Assembly: GCA_028829895.1 (NCBI GenBank)
Contig: CM054177.1
Coordinates: 50,348,164-50,412,163, forward strand
Reading direction: 5' to 3'
Origin: Sinotaia quadrata
Taxonomy: Eukaryota; Mollusca; Gastropoda; Architaenioglossa; Viviparidae
DNA: 64,000 nt
In this document: one piece after another, positions 24,008 to 36,135 of the stretch
How the letters are laid out: each line of letters opens with the position of its first letter
Numbering within the stretch: the first letter of the stretch is position 1
Made by a program: the position numbers and the translations under genes
Notes under the pieces: model-generated
Told to the model about the DNA's origin: nothing
What the model saw: only the letters and a program-made list of their open reading frames with translations
Databases searched by the model: none

Positions 24008-24175
24008 TGCACAATATTGTCTTTGCTTCAGTAGTACAGAGTGGTACTCATCTGCTCAGTAAGTCATGGATGCCACGTGGTCTAAGGCCGGTTTGGTCCA
24101 ATCCACATCATCCCGATACGTTTGCTGGTATTGCTGATAGTGTCAGTAACCAACCGTCTCTCGGTTGTACACTAA
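24008..24175 (+). repeat. 168-bp direct repeat, copy 2
   Basis: The second copy of the 23574-23741 unit, outside the fold-back element. Between the copies lie the right inverted terminus and about 150 bases of unique DNA. Frames crossing the copies are similar only because the DNA is. Confidence 0.93.
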
Positions 24176-24290
24176 ACAGACATCACCAAAGATACGCTCT
24201 ATTAAACAAACGTGTAAACTAGAACTATTTATAGAAATGCAGACATCACCAAAGATACGCTCTTTAAACAAACATGTAAACTAGAACTAA
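24176..24290. repeat. 63-bp tandem duplication
   Basis: AGACATCACCAAAGATACGC starts at 24178 and 24241; both are followed by GTAAACTAGAACT. Confidence 0.92.
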
Positions 24291-24404
24291 TGAGCACTGC
24301 TGAATGTTATATCTGTCTTGAATGTAAGTCGAACAGGTAATTGTCATGACTAAATCAGAAATATTACTTTATCTTCTGTGCCCTTTGCCATTTCCGTCAG
24401 AAAA

Positions 24405-24615
24405 ATAACTACTGAAAAGTATTGGCACACTGTTGGACAAAGCACTCTGCGCCCTATTCCACTCGCCTATTGTCCAAGTCAGAAGAAACACACTAGAAAG
24501 TATTGACAAACTGGTAGACAAACTCTACGCTCTATGCCATCCGCATCTTGCGCCAAGTCAGCAGGAACACACTAGAAAATAATAGCAACATGGCAGACAA
24601 ATTACTCTACGTTGG
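24405..24615. repeat. ~80-bp repeat, 2.5 copies
   Basis: CACTAGAAAGTATTG-type starts occur near 24411, 24491 and 24571, with CCAAGTCAG(A/C)AG conserved before each new unit. About 75-80 percent identity by eye. Confidence 0.78.
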
Positions 24616-24859
24616 GTGGCCCGAGACAGGAGACAGGCAATGCATCAATTACGGGACCTTGTCAATCCACAGTTTGCACAAAAGGCAGGTTCTACATTGC
24701 TGCTGTATGGGACACCATTAAGGTCTTGGAAACGTTTGTGACTACGAGACCATGTCATATCGCACCGAGACCGTGTCATATTGCTCCAGGCATCATGGGA
24801 TTGCACTTTACCCCTGTAGGTCTACTGTTAGTACATCGTTGGTCAGTATGAATATCACA

Positions 24860-24975
24860 TTGAAGTTATCGAATGTCAAGAATGAACAGCTTATTCTAGG
24901 TACGTAATGATAGAACTATCGAATGTCAAGAATGAACAACATATTCTATGTATGTAATGATAGAACTATCGAGTT
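24860..24975. repeat. ~50-bp tandem repeat, about 2 copies
   Basis: ATCGAATGTCAAGAATGAAC occurs twice, followed by TAATGATAGAACTATCGA. Confidence 0.88.
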
Positions 24976-25234
24976 TAAGACGTATTACGTCTACATTCTG
25001 CTTTCCATTAATGTATCTCAATGTGGTCAAAGGTCAAACTTTTGTTCCATCGCTGGAGACTTATGCTGCCTTTGTATGCATTCAATATTACCGATAAAAA
25101 ATGTATATTTTTACAAAAATGAATATTGAACAAAACTAGTAATTCTTAAAATCTTCCATTTCATGGCATTTCAACAAACAAAAGGTAGGAATTATTGCTT
25201 CCTTATTTTGAACTGTAAAATCATCGGATTTTCG

Positions 25235-25470
25235 AAATAGACCAGTAAAGAATAGATCGCTTACATATACTTCACTCTAAAATAGTCGCTAAAGAATAGA
25301 TCGCTCACATATACGTCACTAATAGAGGCCGATAAAAAAAAAGTCCATAGGTCACGTGTACGTCATTCTAATATAGGCCGCTAAAGGATAGATCGTTCAC
25401 GTACACGTAATAGAGGTCAATAAAGAATTGATAGCCCTCACATAGGTCACTCTAATATAGGTCGATCAAA
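25235..25470. repeat. Degenerate ~42-50-bp minisatellite, about 5 copies
   Basis: AAGAATAGATCGCT(T/C)ACATA, TCACTCTAA and ATAGG(C/T)CG blocks recur with many substitutions. Confidence 0.75.
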
Positions 25471-26230
25471 ATGCTGGCTTGTGCGATTCTACTCGTCCCA
25501 CCAATTTGACGAACCCAAATCACCCTTTCTCTGTCTTAAAGCGCCTTCATCTTTTGTGGAATCAAACCACTTCCTTACAGAAACACTCTGTAGATCCAAT
25601 AGCCTCAGACACCTGACTACTTCGACACACCTTTGCAGGAAGACAACAAAGCCAACTCTGTCTTCCTAACAGGTGTAGAGAACTCTACCTGTGAATCCGG
25701 GACAGGTTAACAATAATTGTCTTTCACAGAGGGTCATGTTAGCTTGCTTCTTGTACGCATCGTCTGCAAAGTAACTATTATCCTTTGCCCCGCTCCCACC
25801 CGCCTTTTATCCTTGCTTCTCTCCCCTTTCCACCTTACCCATCCGTGACCCAGAAAAGACAACACATAAATACCAAGCAGTGTTCTTTCTAACGTGATAG
25901 TGAACGGAAAGAAACTTACAGAAAAAATTAGAAGTAAAACTACATCTCTGTACATGTGGAATTACGGAGTGTCTGAGAGTAATTATGAGCGATATCTCAC
26001 TGTAAGTGGGTCAAGAATAGAAGATGTTCTCGATGTCATATATGGGATTTAGTTCACTTGTGATTGCAAATACTTCGACAGAGGACTGAGTTGTACTCTC
26101 AAATCCTAGAACGTTTTAACCAGCAAACGCGTTACCTGACAGCTAGTGCTTTTTAATTTGCCTGATTTGGGATTCGTACATTTAAAAAATAATAAAATAA
26201 TTGTGTTTTGTTGTATTGTGGTGATGGTGA
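25471..26230. other. Unique DNA, slightly GC-richer at 25480-25850
   Basis: Open frames of about 60-75 codons exist on both strands, none with splice support or recognised domains. Confidence 0.35.
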
Positions 26231-26535
26231 TCTTGTGTGTGTGTGTGTGAGAGTGAGTGTGTGTGTGTGAGAGTGAGTGTGTGTGTGAGAGTGTGTGTAT
26301 GTGTGTATGTGTGTGTGTGTGTGAGAGAGAGTGAGTGTGTGTGTGTGTGAGAGTGTGTGTATGTGTGTGTGTGAGAGAGAGAGTGAGTGTGTGTGTGAGA
26401 GAGTGTGTGTATGTGTGTGTGTGTGAGAGTGAGTGTGTGTGTGTTTGTGTGTGTATGTGTGTGTGTGTGAGAGAGAGAGTGAGTGTGTGTGTGTGAGAGT
26501 GTGTGTATGTGTGTGTGTATGTGTGTGTGTGTGTG
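26231..26535. repeat. Compound (TG)n/(GA)n microsatellite with internal units
   Basis: Runs of TG are broken at intervals by GAGAGTGAG and GTATG blocks, giving an irregular unit of roughly 30-60 bases repeated about seven times. Confidence 0.96.
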
Positions 26536-27107
26536 ATGATGATGGTGATCGTGACAGTTTGAGTGTGTGGAATTGGGTGTTTTTTGAGGGTACTGAGATG
26601 TTATATTCTACGTTCTTTGCCCTTAGTTAAACGATATGTTTGTTTCGAAAACTAATTCCCAAGGTGGTCTGGGCTCCACATGTTAATCTCAAATTAGTCG
26701 TGTTGTATATATCACCACGTAGTGCGTCGCTTTATTATTTAATGCGCTTTTTCACACGAACAGAATACACATTAATTTTCTTGTAGCATCCGGTCTGAAT
26801 TGAAGATAATGTCTCATGTTTTCTTTTTAAATATACCCTTATCATGGGGTTAATGAATTCATTATCCAAGTAATTAATCCACCTATCTCCACCTCTAAAG
26901 GTCTTCATAACCTGTGGATACTACATCTCGGTCAAACTTTAGTGTACTGCCAACAACAATATTATTAAATGCGCAGTGCTTTTAGATTCAAACCACATGT
27001 ACCATTTTATGTGCTGCTAGCTACAATCCATACTGGCTTGGCTTCACATTATCTCTGACCTTGGTAGGACACTTACTAAAGGTCTGTTCATTTCCCTACT
27101 TGACCGG

Positions 27108-27114
<7 letters not shown>
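26536..27114. other. Unique DNA, nothing recognised
   Basis: No repeat or exon seen. Confidence 0.35.
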
Positions 27115-27146
<32 letters not shown>

Positions 27147-27170
27147 TGTGTTTGTGTGTGTGTATGTGTG
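27115..27170. repeat. (TG)n microsatellite
   Basis: About 27 TG units with a few TT or TA interruptions; it forms the left edge of the interspersed repeat that follows. Confidence 0.96.
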
Positions 27171-27814
27171 TAACCAGCTAATAAATACCATTGCAGAAAA
27201 CTTAAGTTGAGACTGGAATGTAAGACAGAATGGATTTATAAAGCGATAAACTGGAAGCTTAGCGATTGTTCTCTGCTTATATTTTGCAGAGACAAGTGGG
27301 CTTTTCAGCTTTCATTTCACGTGCAATATGAACCTACAGGTTTATTGTTTGTAAACTGCTATGACTGACTCTGATAAAGGTGGGAACAGTGTGTAAGTGT
27401 AAGAACACAGTAAACTCTACTGATGTGTGGTGGGGCAAGATTTGTTGAATGTCTGAACAATTTCTAGTGTAGAGAAGTTGTTGGACATCACTCCATTTAT
27501 TGTTCTATTTGAAAAAGTTAGCATGGTGAAAAGAAGTGCCCAGGTTAACTCTGAGTAGTGGAACAGTGTTTTTTTTTCCATGTGCAAGAGACACAGGTGG
27601 AGCTGACGTAATAGCTGCTGACAATAACTTGTGTCTTTGTTGCAAATGTGCATGGAAGGACTGTTGAATCCACCAAGTGAGAGAGATGAATGGTGTCTGC
27701 TGGAAGGGCATTAATAAAATAAATTAAGATTCTCATCAGATGTGATTAGTTTTTGGATGGTTAATTAATTTTAATAAAATAATAATATCCATCAACTAAG
27801 TGGCGTTGGTGTCA
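27171..27814 (+). mobile_element. Long interspersed repeat, internally deleted copy
   Basis: Aligns with 50135-50620 and then with 51075-51214: shared stretches include CAGTGTGTAAGTGTAAG, ACAATAACTTGTGTCTT, the AAGTGAGAGAGA block and the TTAAGATTCTCATCA block. The middle segment of about 430-470 bases present in the 49576-51214 copy is missing. The copy ends TGGCGTTGGTGTCA. It is AT-rich, non-coding and clearly diverged, so an old insertion. Short frames on the minus strand here are incidental. Confidence 0.75.
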
Positions 27815-28087
27815 GAAAGAAAGAAAGTATTAAATAAGTGTCACGTGACCATAGTTGTCAATACATTCTAATTATCGAGTCTGCTGAACGCTAGACTATG
27901 TATACGATAAAAAATACATTGGTATATTAGCAAATCACATATTTTCTTTTTTTAAAATGACTCTAAGTAATACAATATAGTGATCGTCTTAAATTAAATA
28001 TTATTAATCTGTCTTCCAATACAAATCATTCGTTTCAAAACGAAACGGATTGTTTATAATCACTTGTCAGAATGACGCCATTAAATG

Positions 28088-28265
28088 CTGATACCTCCTG
28101 CTAGGACACTGATGAGATGATGGTTAAGATACTGATCTGTAAAATGTTCATACCTCCTGCTAGGACACTGATGAGATGATGGTTAAGATACTGATCTGTA
28201 AAATGTTCATCTATAGAATCTATTACAACAAGCACGGCCTACATCTATAGAATCTATTACATCAA
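28088..28265. repeat. 59-bp and ~33-bp tandem duplications
   Basis: ATACCTCCTGCTAGGACACT occurs at 28091 and 28150; directly after, CATCTATAGAATCTATTACA occurs twice. Confidence 0.93.
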
Positions 28266-28925
28266 TCGTGATAATATAAAAGCGACTCTTTATAATAACG
28301 GTTTGATTCAAAGTACAAATAAATGCATTATATTCTCTACTCCAAATTAAAGGAAATTAAAAATAATCAAGATAAACATAATAATCATAGTATTTCCCAA
28401 AGACCAATACTAAATTACAAAATTTTAAAAAGATTTAAAGTTCTGTCTAGGCATGCTCCATTATAATGATAGCTAGTAATAGAAATCGGTTATAGGCTTA
28501 GCGAGGAATGTTTTAGCTGGTCGAATCGTGGAATAATGCATTTCTTATCCTGCTTTTCTTGCGCAGGAAATGTGAGTCCTCTATTCAAGTTCAGACAACT
28601 CCCAACTGAGGTAATAATGCATGCATTTGCTTGAAGCAGTGAAAGTTATTTGCATTGCACGCCACACAGTGCCGCTTAGATAAGACGTTACTAGACAAGT
28701 TTATATTAAGCGAAGGACACTGGCGACGATTGTCTGACTTTTAAACTCTCGAACTTTCCCCATCACAAAGAGATAGATCTGCTAAATACGGACCTCAGGT
28801 CAATGGTGGCACACTGTTAGACCGTGCCGAAATAGAAGACAAAAAGAAACACGCAAAACAGGAGAAGAAAAATTAAAGGAGGCATACACCTGACGACATC
28901 TTAGTACTGAATGTAGTCTGGCAAG
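28266..28925. other. Unique DNA with one possible 44-bp exon
   Basis: 28567-28610 is bracketed by CTTTTCTTGCGCAG and GAG|GTAATA. The block is open only in phase 2 (14 codons). Without flanking exons this is a splice-signal observation, not a gene call. Confidence 0.25.
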
Positions 28926-28976
28926 TTAACAAAGATTATGCACTTCTTTTTCTTTTGTTCACATCCATTAACTCTC

Positions 28977-29030
<54 letters not shown>

Positions 29031-29259
29031 ATGCGTGTAAATATTATGCAATTCTTTCTCTCTTTGTTCACATCCATTAACTCTCAGGTGTGTGTGTGTG
29101 TGTGTGTGCTTGCGTGCAAATATTATGCACTTCCTTTTCTCTTTGTTCAGATTCTTTAACTCTCCTGAGTACGTGTGTGTGTTGGTGTGTGTGTGTGTGC
29201 GCGCGCGTCCTCGCAAAGATTATGCACGTCTTTCTCTTTGTTCAAATCCATTACCTCTC

Positions 29260-29325
<66 letters not shown>

Positions 29326-29332
29326 CTCATAG
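28926..29332. repeat. Four modules each ending in a (TG)n array
   Basis: A module of about 60-65 bases (ATTATGCACTTC, CTTTGTTCACATCCATTAA, CTC) is followed each time by a TG array of 8 to 35 units; four rounds begin near 28935, 29044, 29125 and 29219. Confidence 0.93.
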
Positions 29333-30220
29333 CATCCCCTCACTGTATGTGTCTCTCTCTGTCTCCCGCCACCACCCACCATCACCGACTCGTTGTTGCT
29401 CTAGCTTTATCCTCTCTATGTCTCTATGTCTCATTGTCTTCTCATTGCTCTTTCAATCATACACATAAACAATACATACAATACATCTGTTTTACTTTTG
29501 TTTTTATTCTTCCCACAAACACCTTTCTCTTTGTCGCTTTACATGGATTTTACTTAAAACAAATAAAAATCCTGCAATTCCACGTTTCTGATAACTTGTT
29601 ATCTCTTTAATAACTGGTAACGCGTTAAATTCTTCTACCGGAAATGACGTCCTCCAACTCACTGTGTGCAACAGTCATCCATTCTTTCGTTTGTCATTTT
29701 CGTTATGTACATATAATTAATGCTCTTCAAAATGTTACCTTTATTTTTTTTAAAGTTTATAATTTGTTGAAAGTGAATAGGTCTTTGTTTTTTCTTTGAT
29801 CTCTGGCACAGGCGAAACGTTGGGCCTAATAGGGCAATTACAAAGGCGACTGCTTTTGTCTGATGTTACAAAACCTGTACCACAAAATAAAATGACATCA
29901 CTGAATGAGTCACTTGAATACTTAAATGTTGTTGATATCAACAAACATTTACTTACCAGATAGATAGATAGATAGATTCTCTTTACGATTTTCTCTCTAA
30001 TTCTTTTGTTGGTATTTGACCAATGTAGGACACTATGATAAGTCTATAAGGAAAGCTTTTTACGCAAATCTTGAAAGAACTGTCAAAATGCAGAGTTTAA
30101 TAAAACTAAAGTATCTAGCTTGTGACGGTGGGTTGGTGTTTTGTGCGAGTTTAGAACGAATATATTTTTTAAACAAAAGATTTTATTTTATGTTCTTATG
30201 TATAACTGATGTATTCCAAA
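29333..30220. other. Unique DNA
   Basis: 29333-29460 is CT-rich and 29958-29976 holds four GATA units. Otherwise nothing recognised. Confidence 0.35.
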
Positions 30221-30345
30221 AGGTAGTAAAAGAAAATCATTTTAAAAAGAATACTTTCTAAAACTAGTAAAAGAAAATCATTTTAAAAAGAATACTTTCT
30301 AAAACTAGTAAAAGAAAATCATTTTAAAAAGAATACTTTCTAAAA
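30221..30345. repeat. 40-bp minisatellite, 3 copies
   Basis: AAAGAAAATCATTTTAAAAA occurs three times in succession with GAATACTTTCTAAAA between. Confidence 0.95.
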
Positions 30346-30599
30346 TGTCTTTCAACCCAAGCAATATCTATATTCTCAAGTACACCGAGTAATTTGAGAT
30401 AAGATACACAATTACATCTTGTGCCTGAAAACTTTGATTTTATTTATTTTTCGTTTTAATTTTTGCATTTGAAATACGTGTAATCTGATATCCATCAGTT
30501 TCGAAAACACGTATGCTATATTTCTTTCATTTAACTTTAGCGTTTATTTTTTATTATTTCAATGGTCGATTGTTTTCTTTTCACACAATGGAATATTAA

Positions 30600-30800
30600 A
30601 AGTAAATAGATAAACTCACATATTCACATACAAAGTGCCTATATAAACTCACACATTCACATATAAAGTGTCCATGTAAACACACGTTCACATACAAATT
30701 GTCTATATAAATACACGCATTCGGATGAAAAGCCCATATACAAATCACACATTAACATTACAAAAGTGGCTATACAAATTCACGTATTCACAAACAAAAG
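30600..30800. repeat. Degenerate ~37-bp minisatellite, 5 copies
   Basis: CACATTCACATA(C/T)AAAGTG and TATATAAACTCACAC-type blocks recur with many changes. Confidence 0.75.
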
Positions 30801-31046
30801 TGCCTATAGACAATCTCATGCATGCACATGCTAGGTGTCACAAATATTTCCATCCCTTCCTTTATTTGTCACTTGTTTCATATACTTTTATCTATGATAT
30901 AATTTTGTGATGAAATTTATAGAGCACTTTAATCATGTTACTGATATTCATGCAGCAAGAAATAAATGTAGACATCATGCACTGCACGTTAAGCAAACAC
31001 ACAATGAAAAATCACAACAGCCCTCCAAAATGGATTACTGGACATT

Positions 31047-31165
31047 GCCTGGAGTAGTATTATAATTAAACGACACTTGTGTCATGCCTGGAGTAGTATT
31101 ATAATTAAACGACACTTGTGTCATGCCCGGAGTAGTATTATAATTAAACGACACTTGTGTCATTC
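31047..31165. repeat. 39-bp minisatellite, 3 copies
   Basis: GCCTGGAGTAGTATTATAAT starts at 31047, 31086 and 31125; each ends ACACTTGTGTCAT, which contains the imperfect palindrome GACACTTGTGTC. Confidence 0.96.
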
Positions 31166-31269
31166 TTGGTGGAATTCAATAATCTACGTTCGATTGAATG
31201 TGTGAATCCACCTTAAGTCTTGCTATAAATAAATGGCTTATCGAACGATGCAAGTGTTTCTGAGAAGCT

Positions 31270-31347
31270 AGCCAATTAGGGCTAACCAATGGCCACCTAT
31301 TGGCCAACTTTATCTAACCAACGGCCAAACTGTAGTTGACCAATGAG
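31270..31347. promoter_or_regulatory. Cluster of CCAAT boxes
   Basis: CCAAT occurs on the plus strand at 31272, 31286 and 31340 and on the minus strand (ATTGG) at 31299. A near-miss ACCAACGG lies between. NF-Y binds CCAAT and clusters mark some promoters, but no gene start is identified nearby, and partial repetition of the TAACCAA(T/C)GGCC unit may explain the cluster. Confidence 0.2.
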
Positions 31348-32330
31348 TGTTAAGACAATACAAGGGGAAACCCACGTTTCAGAAGTTATCACTTTGTCCA
31401 TAACTTGCCGAGAAATTTTACACACAAGCAGACTGTTTTTCTTATCTGGTCTCTGTTCTTAGTGAGTCATGTGATTAAGGCCTATCATGGGTAAACATGA
31501 GTTATAAGTTCTAAAATTGTAATTTTTATATTTCTTCACAGCTAAATAGAAAAATATTTTTTGTCTTTCTTTCAGCTGACAATAATGTATTTTATTTTTT
31601 GTGTATAAATTTGTGACCTGATATGATTCTATGATATCTTTTGTTTTCTTATTCAGTGTGGAAATGCCATGAATTAATTTGGTTGATTTATTTGCAACTA
31701 AATTGCTAGTCATTGAACTTTGTAGTGTGTCTGATGCAACAAATTTATATCTTAGAATATCATTTATGATTCAGAGACTTTCTTATCACAATCTTGATTT
31801 GTAAGATATTGTTTATAACAGGGATTTTTCTACTTCCATTGCTTGGTTTGATATTATTACTTTTGTAATACTGCATATCTGTGTCTGGAAAAGTATGCAA
31901 CTTGTGAGAGGACACATAGCCTGAGTTCATTGTTCACTTGTGATGAATTAAATAAATGTGTTCAGTAATTGTAAAATATATATAGTCTAAGGAGTTATTA
32001 GGGAGAAAGGCAGTTAATATCTGTCCAGCTAAATTTCCACAAAAGAATTATTGTTGTTTCTCTAGAGTCAAGTGCTGCACTCTCCTTTTACACTTTCCTT
32101 TAAACTGGACTGGACTGGACTGCCTGTGTGTTTTGTGAGTACAGCCAGTTAAGTTGTGATATCATTCAATGCAGTCTGTAAAACAGAGAGTGACAAAACT
32201 TCCATTCGGGTTATGTTGACATTTCATGAAAAACTCATTGAACTTTGCTTACTCTGTGATGTGCATTATTCATGTTGTCTGGATGTCAATTGATTGTTGC
32301 AAAATTGAGAGAGGGGAGAGATGAATATTT
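31348..32330. other. Unique AT-rich DNA, nothing recognised
   Basis: One short GGACTGGACTGGACTG run at 32106. No exon seen. Confidence 0.35.
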
Positions 32331-32600
32331 TAAGAATTAGATTTACAGAGAGGAAAATGGGAGAACGTGAGATGCAGAAGAAAAAGACAGAGACAGATAA
32401 ACAGAAAGAATTATATATGTACACAACAAGAAAGCCTTAGAGACACACACATGAATAGAAACAGAAACTGAACGAGATACATGGATAAAGAGACAAAGAA
32501 ACAGAGTTCGAAAGAGAAACAGAAACATGGGGAAAGGGCCAGAAAAAAAAAACAGATAGGGAAATCGAAAGAAAGTTTAGGAAAGGGAGAGTTGCTTTAC
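32331..32600 (+). other. Purine-rich tract
   Basis: The plus strand is nearly all A and G with GAGACA and GAAACAGA motifs, a degenerate simple repeat. Minus-strand frames across it are low-complexity Ser/Phe/Leu runs. Confidence 0.75.
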
Positions 32601-33990
32601 ATTTAAGTGATAAGACACCAAAAAAGTGCACCAGAACATGTGCATGTTAAAGTACTTGTCCACCTCAAACAAATCTGACACACCTGGACGGGCTTTTCTC
32701 TGACGTCACTCCCACACACGTGCGCCATGTAAATCTCACGCTTGAATCCTTCAAGTGAAATGGAAAGTCACTGTTAAGGGAGATAAATACTATTATTTTA
32801 CTTGGGATTTAAGCGTCGGTAACGACAAATTAGTCAGTTTCGTAAACCTCATATCTAATAGCTGAAAATTGCCCTGATGTATTATCTCAGAAACGATTAC
32901 TAACTCAATGTCATTTCCATCGCAATATACAAGTGTTTGTCACCATTCACTTTACAACGGATTAGGTGGCAAGTCAACCAAAATCAATATACGCATTCAG
33001 GATAATGTTCACCTAATCTTGAAGCCTTCATTCAACAGCTGGTTAGTTCTCTTTAGGCCAGTCAGGAAGGACTTAATGCCGTGTGCAAAATTATGAGAGA
33101 ATTGATGCAGATGACTATGGGTTAAAAATGAAAATAAAAGTATTTTATTAAAAATATTCTGCCTGGGTTTCTCCACTTCTTCGTGTGCGTTTTAGAAGTT
33201 GTATATGTTCAAAAGTCGGTCAAATGTTGATGTAGTTCAGCAAGATTTCAAGTCACGTCAACGTCACTTTCCTGCTCGGTCTGTGCAAGAGATTAATAAA
33301 TACAAATTTTATTCTCTTTCGGGTGCAACGCAAAGTTTTCTGTTTTATTTATTTTTTTTGTTTCTTCTTTTTTCCATATGAAGGCCTTTCTATCAGAATG
33401 ATAGGATTAATAGACGTATCAGTTTAAAAATCCATCGTAAAGTGTTGCTAATAATATACATTTAAAATTTGAATCCTAATGATATTTCTTAATTTTATTT
33501 ACATGTTCTGAACGCTGACTATAGCTGTGGTACACGGACAATGAAGGTTAGCCGTTATGTGTAAATGAAAATTAATTATTGGAGAAAGGCCAGACCACAA
33601 AAATCTACTGTCGCTGGAAAATGTGTGAATCTAAGGACTTTAAGAGAAAATTTGTTATTATTTTCTCATAAATGTAGTTTTTGAAATGTTACCTATCAAT
33701 AAAGCTATGACTATATTTTCTCTATAACTCCGATGTGAACATCTTTGCGAGGAAAGAAATGCTAATTTTCTCGTACGCTGTACAATTATTTCTGATAATT
33801 ATATTCAAGAACTTTGTGATTGTTGATTTTGGTTAATATGAAGTGTGTGCAATGTACAAAACAACCATTGCAATAACACGTTGATACTTACGTTTTATAG
33901 TCTGTAAGCTCAGAACTTTAGATTATGATATTTCTATGGTCTAACTGCTGCTTTCATAATTTAGTGATGGACGGGCTTAAAGAATACAGA
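32601..33990. other. Unique DNA, nothing recognised
   Basis: A perfect TGACGTCA at 32700 and a CACGTG a little downstream are present but expected about once per window by chance. No exon with splice support. Confidence 0.35.
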
Positions 33991-34110
33991 TTTCCTCTCT
34001 CTCTTTCTCCCCCTCCCTCCCTCCATCGTGTTGTGTCTTTCGATCTTTCCTCGTTTTCTCTTTAGATATTACTTTCTCCTCTCGCTCTCTCTATCTCGAT
34101 ATGTTATTAT
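33991..34110. repeat. CT-rich low-complexity tract
   Basis: CTCTCTCTTTCTCCCCCTCC-type pyrimidine run, imperfect. Confidence 0.8.
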
Positions 34111-34284
34111 ATGTCCATTCTTTCAGAGCGACTCCTGAAATGAGTACTAAATCTTTGAAGTAAATACTCAATGCAAACTATAGTTCAGTTAATTAATTAA
34201 TATTGCATTTACATGCATATCTACTTATGAAACCTTATTTGCCTGCAGAACACACTTCAATAATATTAAAATAGTGGCATGCAC

Positions 34285-34287
<3 letters not shown>

Positions 34288-34340
<53 letters not shown>
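34288..34340. repeat. (TG)n microsatellite
   Basis: About 26 uninterrupted TG units. Confidence 0.97.
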
Positions 34341-34342
<2 letters not shown>

Positions 34343-35864
34343 TGCGCGCTCCTAACAGAACCAGTCCCATAAACACAGCCAAAGATAGGCCATAAACTGC
34401 ACAACACTTGTCAAGGAGACACAACCTAGACATTTTATTGCTACAAGAGTCAGTGTGGATGTACACAATAAATTACTGTACCTTTATGCAAATGAAAATG
34501 AGCTGTCAGTTACTTAACTCACCTTTTCTAATCAGGATCTCGAAACATATTTCTTAACTAAGAAAGTTTATAATAACTATCAATTTTCTCAGCATGATTT
34601 GCAGCGTATTATGCAATATAATAATGTTCAAACGTGATTATACATCCGGAAGATATACTTCTTGCTGTTCTGGGAGGAATTAACAAATTTAAAGCACTTA
34701 AATGCGCAAACACACGCATAAGAAATTATAATAATTCATACCACTGTTTCTTTTTAAAGATACTAGTTAATTACATGAGAGTTTGTTTGGCTGGGTGAAA
34801 GGCGTCTCTTTAACGTTGTCTGTCAATAGTCCCCGGCTGATGTCGCACGAAGGAGTTGAGCACAACGAAATTTTAAAACAAAGACGTTTGTAATAAAGGT
34901 GACTGTATGTGTGGTGTTAGTAGGGTGGGGTGATTAGTGTAGGTAAGTAAAGGTATTCCTGAACTATCACATATGCTGCATTCATATTTTTTTATTACTA
35001 TCACCCCTTCCTTCACTACTTTTATTTCCTCTACGCCACAAGTTTAAGTGACTCGCGTCATCACTCATTGTACGTCTGTGTGTCAAGTGAAATCACGGAA
35101 AGGTTATTTTTGCTGTGTTTGCCTCCCTTAGTGTCACCTTTGACTGAATCTTACGTGCTGCATAACAAGAACTATTACCACACCATTGCAACAAATTGCA
35201 TTCTAGTGCACACTGCTGTTCAAGAAAAGATAATCTAGTAATAATCATTCGCTAACACACCCATCCCATTTCTTTTACACAGAGAGTGCTCGTAACAAAA
35301 AGACCTCACATTCATGTAGGATGCTCATAATCTATACATCAATCAATCTAGCCTTTCCAAATTTACTGAATTAAGTGCTCATAAATTAGTATTAATAAAA
35401 CTAATCGTTATATGTGTAACACTGTTAGTATCCTGTTTGTTTAGGTGCAGGTGTGTCTGTGCGTGTAATGTTCACGTCTTGTTTTGGGATGAACAACAGT
35501 GATTTATGACACGATGATGGGTGTGCAGAGTGTGGTTGACAGTGTTGAGCGTGGGTTCTGCGGTTGCACATCTTCTAGGCTGGGGGGTGGGGTCTCCCTT
35601 TGGTTTTACCTTTGCATTGCAGAAAATTTTCCCAGGCTGTGTACTATATAGGAGGTCAGAACTCTGCCACAGCACAAAAAGAGGGATGAGAGACCAAGGA
35701 CCAGCCCTTTAGGGAATCAGAAGAGACCCTTGGCCTTAGGCCGTGGGACACGTTAGATTAGGGTTGAAAAAGAATTAGATTTAGGTAGAGATTTGTTAGG
35801 CAGTTAGAAAGAGAAAAACGTGTGAAGTAATTGCAATAGATGTATGAAGCATTAGTAATTTGCT
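34341..35864. other. Mostly unique DNA with a GC-richer island at 35500-35760
   Basis: 35500-35760 contains GGGGGGTGGGG and ACTATATAGGAGG and frames open on both strands for about 60 codons. It resembles a promoter or LTR fragment in texture, but no termini, duplication or homology were found. Confidence 0.3.
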
Positions 35865-36135
35865 GGGTTATTTTTAAGTACAGGACTTGTATATCTTTTA
35901 TTATTGTGTACTTTGAAATATGCTGTTTACATTTATTGTGTTGTATTTTAAGTGCTGGACTTTATATCTTTTATTATTGTGTACTTTGAAATATGTTGTT
36001 TACATTTATTGTTTGCTGCCCTGGTCCCGTCAGTGATTACCTAATCTTCTGCATATAAGCAGAATTCAATTAATTTAGTATTTCCTTGATTACCTAATCT
36101 TATGCTTATAAGCAGAATTCATTTAATTTGGTATT
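35865..36135. repeat. Two short tandem duplications (~74 and ~53 bp)
   Basis: ATCTTTTATTATTGTGTACT occurs at about 35892 and 35966; GATTACCTAATCTT occurs at 36035 and 36088, each followed by TATAAGCAGAATTCA. Confidence 0.88.

Noticed and set aside
29092..29610. Plus-strand frame of 172 codons.
   Set aside because: Mostly Cys-Val runs encoded by (TG)n arrays.
32695..32725. CRE palindrome TGACGTCA with a nearby CACGTG.
   Set aside because: An 8-base palindrome is expected by chance at about this frequency; no gene start is nearby.
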